Part shown: positions 55,254 to 64,000 of the stretch, piece after piece
Numbering within the stretch: position 1 is the first letter of the stretch
Layout of the letters: each line of letters opens with the position of its first letter
Source of the DNA: Capsicum annuum
Taxonomy: Eukaryota; Streptophyta; Magnoliopsida; Solanales; Solanaceae
Length of the DNA: 64,000 bases
Direction: 5' to 3'
Assembly (NCBI RefSeq): GCF_002878395.1
Contig: NC_061111.1
Coordinates: forward strand, 21,081,908-21,145,907
The notes under the pieces: generated by a model
What the model was told of the DNA's origin: nothing
What the model saw: the letters and a program-made list of their open reading frames with translations, nothing else
The model's database searches: none
Program-made: the position numbers and the translations under genes

Positions 55254-57590
55254 TGTTTTGCGAAGAAATGACTATTAGAGTCGCCACTAAATTTATTTAA
55301 AAAAATTAAGAAAACCTTTATAAATTACTCAAACGATTCAAAAACAGAAAAATCATTTGAGTTTTAGAAGTTCTAGGTAAGCGGTTCCTATTAATATTTT
55401 AGAAAGGTTTTTAAGGCACCTAAAATGTCCGCTAACTTGCGGTTATCCAGACTATTTGAAAAATATTTTTTTTACTAACTTCTAAAAGAAAGAGTCGATT
55501 GTTGAAAAAAATGATTAAGAAATATTTTGGAAGTTTTTGCAAAATTAGATTTTTAGCAACTTAGTTAGGGGTTTAACTACATTCGCAGAAAAACAACTAA
55601 CAGACAAACGTAAGGAAAACGAGATAAGAGGAAGAGAGAGATCTTGACGCCTTTCGGCCCAAATCTAAGAACCTGTCCTAAACTATTCTTTTGGACTTTT
55701 TTGACCCACTTGCACCTGTCCTAAACTAGTCCTCTTGGGTTTTCAGCCCACAGCCGCTTCACCTAGGTTAGTTTACAACTTTAGCTTCAAGGCACAAATG
55801 AATGAATGAGTAAAGAAATAAATAAAAACAACAATGCAAATTTAGCGATCTTTCAACAATGGATTTTGACCCATCCTCTTCTTATATCTGTATGCCATAT
55901 GATCAACTTGAGATTCAATTTTGAGGCTGACGCCATATGTCACATCCTTCACTGTATAGTAAACAGATGCAATACTGGAATGAAAGAAACTAATAGATGT
56001 CTTCCTAAAATGCTACCAAGAACCCATCGCTAATTCAATCATACAATTAAATTCCGTTTCGAATAACAGACCCTCATCAATGTTAAACAAATATCAAAAT
56101 CAAATCAGAAATGAGAACCCAGAAATTAACCAAACAACTAAGACAGGAACGAGTTTCGGCAGAATTACCTATCAAACAACAAAAGAAAACATATGGTCTT
56201 CACGACCACTACAACAGTTAATCCCAGCTTACAAGGCAATAATTAAAGCCACAACTGCTACAACTATTACAACACGATAGTAAAAGAAAGAATCGAGTAC
56301 TGACCAATTTTTGGGCAGAAAAAAGGGACTCGAGTTATCATTGGAATCTTTTCGCCACCACCGGGAAACTGCTGCGACTCTAAGAATCCGTCGACTTTTC
56401 GCAAATTTTTTTTTACTAAATAAAGTACTATTTTTTGGCTCAAAAGTTTTTCCACCTCCAAGATTTCCCCTCTTTTAGCTCAAGCGTGAGCTTTATATAG
56501 AAGGGATTGGTGATCCTATTTCAATTTTCAACCGATGTAGGAGAAAATAATTTGAGGGAATTTTTGTAACCAGGAAATTTTGAATTTCAAAAAGAGGATA
56601 AGGCTATGAGGTGGAATTGTATGGAAATCGTACAAATTTAAAATGATTTGGGGCTGAGATATCCAGCTTCTAGAATTTTTGTTGAATCCATGGCGGATTC
56701 GGGCCAAATTTGATGTTGGATCGGAGTTGGAATCGGGTTAGGGTCATTGTACGGTTATTTGGTTTTGTTGCTCGTTGTTCGTCGATGTTGTTGGAGTTGT
56801 TCACATATCGGGTTATGGCTGCTCTGTTGATACATTATTGTTATTGTACGCTAAAGAAAAAACATCCTAAGTGGGCCGGGTCGGGAGTTTTGGTGTTGGG
56901 CGGCTGGTGGAGTTCATGTTATTGTTTTGTTGTTGGGTTGTTAGTAGGGTATGTTATTGGGCCGGAGAAATAGCTGATTTGTTATGGGTATTGGGTTGTA
57001 ATTGGTTTAATTGGATAAAATTTGATGGGTAATAGGATTGTTAAAATTTTGGGGGTCATTTAAAACATAACCCCCAATTAAAATTTAGGAATTAGCTGAA
57101 TTTAATTAATATTTTTATCAAATTGAAAATTAAATTGGTCCATTGCATTGCAAGTATGGCCAATTTGATTTCAATTGTGGTTAAATTTAATAAATTGACT
57201 AAATTGAATCGAAATTCAATATGAATTAATACCTTGTTTAATCCCGAGCTTATTGATTCAATAAAATCAAACACATATTTATCCAAATAAATTATTTCTG
57301 AAAAAAATATATATATTTAACTTAATATTTTAATCATTATATTTATTTTCAAAATAATCCTTAATTAAAATATGATATTCCATAGAATAAATATTTAGGT
57401 GACAAAATTATATATATTTTTTGTATTATTGAATACGATAATATATAATCGCCACTTAAAATGACAAAATTACCCAAATAATACTTTGGAAAGGTTTTTA
57501 TTTGAATAAAACAAATGTTGTAATTTATTTAAAAATCAAAGAAACTCAAAACTAAACTAAGTCGTGGAGTGAAAAAATTAGGTGTCAACA
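55254..57590 (-). repeat. 3' LTR of the Tat/Ogre-like element, 2337 bp
   Basis: On the minus strand it starts TGTTGACACCTAATTTTTTC and ends TAGTCATTTCTTCGCAAAACA. A TATA box CTATATAAAGC lies on the minus strand at about 56490-56501. The block TAGAGTCGCCACTAA near its end (55276) is frequent in long LTRs of Solanaceae. The left flank is CCGTA (55249-55253); the other TSD copy should lie outside the window. Confidence 0.8.
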
Positions 57591-57604
57591 ACTGCCCTCC
57601 CTTT

Positions 57605-58799
57605 GGGTAGGGTGGATGCAAGTAACCCTGGGCAAAGGGAGTTTAACATTCCTAATTTTCGTCTAACCACAAATTCATTTCTGAAAAAGGTTGGTTTTTG
57701 CACGAGTTTTGGAGTTATGGCCGGACCTCGGTATCAATTTTCCTACATATCTGAGGTTACAAGAGAATTCAGGCCACTTGTAGTTCATACAGCTTGATTT
57801 AAAGCACAATTTCCAAAAAAAATCACAAACTATCTCGGTGTTGGAGTTTTTGACAAAACCAAAATATTGAAGAATAAAGGAATTGGAGGGAGTTTGGAAT
57901 GCAGTCGAGTTTTCAAAATAGAGCCCAACCTATATATCCCTAAGTCTTTGGAAATCTGACTGCTTGTAGTTTGACTCAAGTGGTAGAAAAGGTCGTCTTT
58001 TATTTCAGACAATCTTTGGTTCAGGATAAGTGACAAGTTGATCGAGTTACGAAAAAGAGGCTTGTAACCCCTTAACCATGAATGTGGGATCCTTCACATC
58101 CATAAGCAAGAACTTACCTGGACATAATTTCCAAAACTCTAAGTATGTGTTACCCAAATTTGAAAGAAAGAAAAGTTTACCCTCGGTATGAGTTTAGAAA
58201 TATCTCAAAGGTGAAGCTGAAACCAAAATATCCTAAAATACCCGTATGCCTTCTAATAGGGGTGTGGTTGGATGGTGGTGGTGATCATCTTTTAGCTCGC
58301 GTCCTGAGAGTTTGACGTCCCTCTCTAGACTATGTCCTGTTTTGTTGCTAAGAAAGAGTTACACATTGTGCTACGTCCTATCTGGAGTCGTCCGCACCTG
58401 TGGTTTTGATTTGATATTTTTATCCTCTTGGATGTTCTCGACAATGTTTCAAAAAGCGTTAGTAATAAGCACAATTCACGAAAGTAGTATATAGTTTTTT
58501 TACCATTTCTCCACGTGAGTTGTTGCCCAAAAAGTGAAGTCCTCTTTTATGCACCAGTTTGGAAGGAAAAATGTTGTAATAACAGACACAACAATCCTCT
58601 TGGTTGTTGCATCCTTAGCTCATTTGTCGAGTGAATGTCTTCAAAGTAGGATGGCCTTTTTGGACACCGATGACACTTTATGTAAAACGGTCCCTGTAAC
58701 CGAATAATCTTGTGCTGGTGTGGCAACCCCTTTGGTCACCTACAATGCTTGTTGCATGTTGAATGATAACCTCTCCGATTATTGATAATGATTCTTTTA
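57605..58799. other. Non-coding part of the Tat/Ogre-like element next to the 3' LTR
   Basis: No coding frame, TIR or repeat was recognised. Frames at 57582-57797 and 57830-58036 show no known domain. Confidence 0.5.
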
Positions 58800-59450
58800 A
58801 TATGACCCTGAGTAAGTTTTGCGCATCTTTTGTACCGATACGACTTATAGATTTCCCTTAAATTGTTAATCTTTGAATATTCTTGCGCATTATTTGAGGC
58901 TGGATGTGAGCCGACTTACAGATATCCTTTGAATTGCTAATTTCTAGGTGATCATGCATATTATCCGACCTTGGATAAGAGATGGCTTACAGATATCCCT
59001 CCAATTGTTAGCTCTCAGGTATTCCTGCACATCATCCAACCTTGAATACAATATGACTTATTGATATCTCTCAAATTGCTAGTCTTTAGGTAATTCTGCA
59101 CATAATCGACCTTGGATATGACACGTCTTATAGAGAACCCTTGGACTTATCAATTTGATAATCTCGCATATTCTTTGGTAAGAATTTAGTTGCGACTTAT
59201 GGATAACCTTTGTACTATTAATTTTTGGGTAACCTTACACACTATTCGGTTAGGATGTTGTTGCACCTGACGAATGACTTATGGGCTATCAACCCATATG
59301 TAATCTTGCACACTATCCTATTTCAAATAATATGACTTATAGATGACTCTCAAATTGTCAATTTCTAGGAAATCTCATATATCGTCCTTCTTCAGATAGC
59401 GACTTAAGGCATCTCTTCAAATTGCTCACTCTTGATGCATTAGATGTTGA
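58800..59450. repeat. Tandem array A, about 72-bp unit
   Basis: GACTTATAGATTTCCC-like starts recur at about 58842, 58915, 58986, 59052, 59128, 59199 and 59334, with TTGCTAATTTCTAGGT or TTGTTAGCTCTCAGGT variants and TGCACATCATC variants between. Units are diverged. Confidence 0.7.
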
Positions 59451-59806
59451 TTCATAAAATGATGATATATCCTTGATGTCAGTGTTTACTATCTCACATG
59501 TCAACAGCTATTAAATGCTAATGATATCCTCAACGCCAGCATATGCTATCTCGCATGTTAACAGATATTGAATGCTGATAATATCCTCGACTCCAGAGTA
59601 TGTTATCTTATGTGTCAACAAATATTAAATGCTGATGATATCCTCGACGCCAGAGTATGCTATCTCGTGAGTCAACAAATATTAAATGCTAATGATATCC
59701 TTGACTCCAACATATGTTATCACGCATGTCAACAAATATGAAATGCTGATGATATCCTTGACGCCAGCGTAAGCTATCTCACGTGTCAACAGATATTAAA
59801 TACAAT
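59450..59806. repeat. Tandem array B, 57-60-bp unit, about six copies
   Basis: Each unit reads like GATATCCTCGACGCCAGCAT, GCTATCTCGCATGTCAACAG and ATATTAAATGCTGAT. Starts are near 59463, 59523, 59580, 59637, 59693 and 59750. Confidence 0.85.
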
Positions 59807-60260
59807 GGCCCTCTCAGCAATGAAATGAGATAAAATGGCCCTCTTAGAAATGGAATAAAATAAAATGGTCCTTTTAGCAATGGCATGAAATGGCCCTCTC
59901 GACAATGAGATGATATGAAATGGTCCTCTTGGCAATGGCATGAAATGGCCCTTTCGGCAATGAGATGATATGAAATGACCCTTTTGTCAATGGCATGGAA
60001 TAGCACACTCGGTAGTGAGATGATATGAAATGGCCCTCTCGGTAATGGAATAAAATGGCCCTCTCGACAGTAAGATAATATGAAATAGCCCTCTCGACAA
60101 TGACATGAAATGGTCCTCTCAGTAGTGAGATGATATGAAATGGCCCTCTCGACAATGGTATGAAATGGACCTCTCGGCAGTGAAATGATATAAAATAGCC
60201 CTCTTAGCAATGGCATGAAATGGCCCTCTCAGTAATGAGATGATATGAAATGGTTCTTCC
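59806..60260. repeat. Tandem array C, short GATATGAAATGGCCCTCTC units
   Basis: AATGGCCCTCTCGGCAATG and AATGAGATGATATGAAATGG alternate about 18 times. Repetition creates long chance frames on the minus strand, which I do not call as genes. Confidence 0.85.
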
Positions 60261-60633
60261 GGTGATTTGAAAATAGTTTCACCTGAGTCCGTTTGTCTGT
60301 GTTTTGCTTTCTACATATGCTTGTACTCAAGGTAGATAGTTAGTAGACACAATGTTGCTTTCATTGGCGATCACAGTCAATATTTATGATAGTTTAATGA
60401 TAAATAATGATGTGATCAAGCTTTATGATAGTTTAATGACAAATACTGAGCATCATTATTTGAATGACTTATTCTGCTATTAGTCTTCTCTTTTTGAAGA
60501 AATAATTAAATAGCACATCCACCGATTGTAAGTAAATGGGGAAAACCCTGGTTTGGGGATTACTCAAATATTGTTTGCTTTGCTTCAAGGCAAATTTTGA
60601 GGATAACTTTCGGCTCTTCCTCCTATTGAGTGA

Positions 60634-61248
60634 TCCTTTGATTGTTGTATTTATTGTGCCGACTTCCTTGAATGCACCTGCGCTCAAAGTAAATATTTAA
60701 TAAACATAAAGTCGCTTATGCTAGCGACTGCTTTTATATAAATAATTCTAAATACAACATTCATAAAGTAGATAAAGCGCCGTTTTTTGTCCTTCATGGT
60801 CTCAAGAAATGAGATAGACAATTCAAAAGGTCCTCAATAAATGGGTATTAAACCCATCTTCGGGACTACCCAAAAATACCATTTTTGAGCATTATATGCT
60901 TAGGTGTGGCTCGCAACCCACTTAGGGATTTTTTGAAAAAACCTTTGATTGTTGTATTTATTGTGCCGACTTCCTTGAATGCACCTGCGCTCAAAGTAAA
61001 TATTTAATAAACATAAAGTCACTTATGCTAGCGACTGCTTTTATATAAAGAATTCGAAATAAATTATTCATAAAGTAGATAAAGTGCCTTTGTTTGTCCT
61101 TCATGGTCTTAAGAAATGAGATAGACAATTCAAAAGGTCCTCAATAAATGGGTATTAAACCCATCTTCGGGACTACCCAAAAATACCATTTTTGAGCATT
61201 ATTTGCTTAGGTGTGGCTCGCAACCCACTTAGGGATTTTTTGAAAAAA
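60634..61248. repeat. 308-bp direct tandem duplication
   Basis: CCTTTGATTGTTGTATTTAT begins at 60634 and again at 60942, and the two copies agree nearly base for base through AGGGATTTTTTGAAAAA. Differences are few (for example GTCGCTTATG versus GTCACTTATG, and AAAGCGCCG versus AAAGTGCCT), so it is rather young. Confidence 0.9.
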
Positions 61249-61538
61249 GATTTCCATTTTTTGTGTACTGATCCCTGCATCCACAGAAAAATGATTAGTT
61301 TTTTAGTGAAACTACTCCGTATTAACCTTCTTCGATCCTTGGTTTGCTCCTCGCCATCTTTCGAGTACTCCGTCATATTGAGATTTCCACCCCGACTCCC
61401 CGTTCCAATAGATGCCTAGGAAATCACTAAGTAAAAGATTTGTATAGATTTTTTTAAAGTAGTCTTAATGTTAGAAAATAGTTTCAAAAAATTCTGTAAA
61501 AGCTTTAGAAAATCTCTGTCAGTCATGTCATGTACTAT

Positions 61539-61919
61539 TTAGACGAACTTCTTCCTCTTGGTTCTGCCTATATTTGACATTTGACGAAGTATTGCCAGGG
61601 ATTCATCATCATTGAGGCTTTCTATTAGAAGTTCTATCATAGCCAGAGACATACTCTGCCTAGACTTTGTCGCGGTTGGTGTCATCCCAAACTTGCCTTT
61701 GGCCTCTGGTGCTGGGGGGTTTGAGATATATTCCAATATATTAGTGGAAATTTTGAGGAGTTCTTCCTCAAAATTTCTACCCCAGTTTACTACTATTTGA
61801 GATGATCTTGGCTTGAGAGAATCTGAAGTCTTTGTTAGTCCTTGTTCTCTTTGTTGGATGATGATCTTCCTCTTGTGAATTTTTGAGATCCTTCTCAAAA
61901 ATTTTGCCCCAGTTTCCAT
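61539..61919 (-). pseudogene. Open frame of unknown function within the Tat/Ogre-like element
   Basis: A 126-aa minus frame (METGAKFLRRISKIHKRKII ...), basic, ending TKRKKFV. No domain is recognised. It is downstream of the gag relics and could be a decayed part of the element's coding region. Confidence 0.4.
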
Positions 61920-62240
61920 TTCCTGGAATGGTATGACCGAGCTGTTGGGGCGCCTACATATTCCGTTGAAGCAGGAATTAGGTCAAACATAGTTATGGAG
62001 TATGCTAGGGATATATAGAAAAATCTAATAGGTTGACCGAAGCCAACATAGGCTGCCTACGTATCTCATTCTTGAGAATTCGGGTCATCACATAGTTCAT
62101 ACATCAAAGAAAAGGATAAATTCACCTAAGGGGTTGACCGAAGCCAACATAGGCTACCTACGTATCCCTTTCTTGGGAATTCAGGTCAAACGTAGCTTGT
62201 ACATAAAAGGGAAGGGATTCTAGGCAATTACATATCATAA
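61920..62240. repeat. Direct repeat of GACCGAAGCCAACATAGGCT
   Basis: Two copies about 104 bp apart (62035 and 62139) share GTTGACCGAAGCCAACATAG, CTACGTATC and GGGAATTC/GAGAATTC plus GGGTCA. A weaker third copy (GGGCGCCTACATATTCC) lies at 61948. Confidence 0.7.
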
Positions 62241-62791
62241 AACAAATACCATCGTAAAGGCGATTACAAATAAACCAAGGAAACAAAACTAAAACATTCT
62301 TAAAACATGGTATCTCTTTACCGCATCAGAATTGTGTGTGCTTCTACTAAGTTAACACTAACACTTGTCTCTTTGATTTGATCATGATCGCCCAGGTTGA
62401 CTATTCTAGTTTTGTCCAAGTTGGGCTTCTCTCAGTTTTCAAATTCCTCTTTTATCTTCCACTAAATTCTCCTCATCACCTTCTTCTATTCATTATCATT
62501 CCCCTCACTTTGTTCGTCTAGCCCTTGATATGACATTAGCAGGTTTTAAATTACCCTTTTGAAACAAATAAAGTTAGATGATCACAAGATAATAAAATAC
62601 AATAATATAATCATATTTCAAAAATAAATTCTTAAATTAAGGGAGGCATTTTCATTGAAATTTGGAAAATAAATACGAATTATGGCTCATGACTAGCGCA
62701 AATATGGGCCCATGCCTTTTTTTAAAGCAGTAAAAGATGAAAAGAAAATTTGAGACATAAAAAGATGGATCACGGGGCCTTCTCCGGATCA

Positions 62792-63992
62792 TCACCTATT
62801 TTTAAAACTACTAGTAATTGCCCTTTCATCTGTCATGATGGGCGACGAGTTATGAATGGAGTGGAGGTCTAGTTTTGCAATGCCTCTCTTGGTGCAACCT
62901 TCCTTACCCCACCATAATTCGGGAAATCCTTGGGGATGACATTGTATCAGGAACAGATTTTCCATCCCATATCCAAGACCATCATCTTTTGACATTTCAC
63001 GCATAACAAATAACTGACATACTCATCTTTGACTTATCTTCAATCTTATCTTTCTTTCTTGGTTGGTACCCTATCCCACGCTTAGATACTTTTTATGGGA
63101 CCATAATTGGATTAATAATTCCTTCCAAATTCTTACTCAAGACACTCAAGGCAGCCACGACTTTCTCTATATTCTCCACTCCTATTGTATTTTTAGGATT
63201 TTCTGAATCCACCTTAGTAATAGTCTTGCTAGATACCCATTCGCCTACTATTTCGATCATGCTAACTGTGGATCCCCCATGATTAGGCAATAGATTACTG
63301 GTGATATTTGGTGTCGATGCCTGAAGAGTGATGATCTTCTGATCAATCAAGTCTTGGATCTTGTGTTTCAGATTGATGCAATCTTCAGTATTACGCTCGG
63401 GCACTCCTGAATTATAAGTACAGACCTGATCAGCCTGAAAGAATTAGGAATTAAGATTGGTAAGCTTAGGTGGAATAGGCTGTAAATAACTAGGTTTCAT
63501 CAATCTTTTGAAGAGCTGGGTATGACTTTCAGCCAATGGGGTGAATTTTCTAGGAGGTTTCTTTTTGAGGTTTATATGTGGGGGGTTATACTGATTTTGA
63601 TTAGCAGGGGGAGGTACTTGATGATATTTTGGAGGCTCTTGGACGTTTATTTAGTTGTTTGGAAGAGTAGCTTGAACATGAGACTGATAATTTGGCTGCA
63701 GAACTTGGAACTGGGGTAAAATATTAAGAAGTAGAGCTCGATATTAAGGTTAGGCGCAGAATACAAGTTGAAAACTTGGTGATAGTAGTAAGGAAAGAAT
63801 ATTCCTAGGCTTGAATTTCCTCTTCAATTTATCAATGGAATTAGTAGAGACCGCAGTCACATCCTCTCTTTTCTTCTTTGGAAACATGGAAGACGCAGAT
63901 GATGCTAGGGTTTTGACAATCTTTCCTGTTTGAATGCCTTCCTCTTGCGATTCCCTAATTTTTACCAAATCTGCGAAAGTTTCCCTAACCAC
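62792..63992 (-). pseudogene. gag: Tat/Ogre-like gag relics
   Basis: Minus frames: 63992-63750 with MVRETFADLVKIRESQEEGI, KKKREDVTAVS and a basic end; 63404-63093 with NTEDCINLKHKIQDLIDQK, then LPNHGGSTVSMIE, a pattern I know from the gag C-terminal part of Tat/Ogre-type elements; and 63004-62792, further decayed. Frames are broken between these parts. The true 5' part lies beyond the window. Confidence 0.7.
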
Positions 63993-64000
63993 GAATACCA

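Larger units (their letters stand above)
55254..64000 (-). mobile_element. Tat/Ogre-like LTR element nested in the gypsy 3' LTR, 5' part outside the window
   Basis: Its 3' LTR (55254-57590) is followed on the minus strand upstream by the purine tract AAAGGGAGGGCAGT at 57591-57604. From there to about 61500 there is non-coding DNA with three tandem arrays and a 308-bp duplication, and then gag-like relics at 61539-64000 in minus frames. No reverse transcriptase, protease or integrase could be seen between gag and the polypurine tract, so the visible part looks like a non-autonomous derivative (gag plus non-coding). The lineage call rests on the gag motif and the repeat-rich 3' region. Confidence 0.75.

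Noticed and set aside
56080..56280. Small frame with KATTATTITTR
   Set aside because: It lies within the Tat/Ogre-like LTR and has low-complexity content.
59779..60216. 145-aa and 93-aa minus frames
   Set aside because: They are translations of the short tandem array C (repeated HFISSHYREG-type units), not genes.

Overview
The window is nuclear DNA from a flowering plant, most likely a member of the Solanaceae. The genes have GT-AG introns and intergenic DNA is AT-rich. Several repeats look like families common in this plant family: RTE/TS-type tails ending in (TTG)n, tRNA-derived SINEs, copia LTRs with a downstream ATCAGCACGAG-like primer site, and a Tat/Ogre-like LTR element. I could not search a database, so the family assignment is recognition by eye. 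There is one 30-base N gap (40992-41021).

Gene-bearing part (about 3.6-27 kb). An eight-exon extra-large G protein gene (XLG, 854 aa, + strand) spans 4581-13581. Its leader carries several short upstream ORFs, and intron 2 holds a hAT-type MITE. Downstream on the same strand lie two paralogous single-exon genes for small secreted peptides of 81 and 82 aa (17673-17918 and 20390-20638). They share a signal peptide, a conserved C-terminal block and related upstream DNA, so they look like a tandem duplication. A three-exon minus-strand gene (26754 down to 22068) encodes a 148-aa protein I do not recognise; its long second intron holds a SINE and a MULE-like element.

Transposon-dense part (about 27.7-64 kb), where ends could often be fixed to the base by target-site duplications (TSDs): a degenerate Ty1/copia element 27755-33531 (TSD GTTCT); a MULE-like element 33579-34801 (9-bp TSD), sister to 23242-24481; a decayed 4.7-kb hAT transposon 35796-40484 (TSD TTATAGGG) with transposase relics and a 156-bp repeat array; a miniature LTR element 42553-43937 (TSD GTATC) with LTRs of about 0.6 kb around only 156 bp; a Tekay/Del-like Ty3/gypsy element starting at 45554, split by a 594-bp hAT MITE and truncated in its 3' LTR by a Tat/Ogre-like element whose minus-strand body (55254 to beyond 64000) has three tandem arrays and gag relics but no visible polymerase.

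The first 1.5 kb is the end of another copia-like element, and 1660-2239 is a lone LTR of the same miniature family as 42553-43937. No RNA genes or CRISPR arrays were seen. The most interesting candidate for an undescribed system is the tandem pair of secreted peptides.
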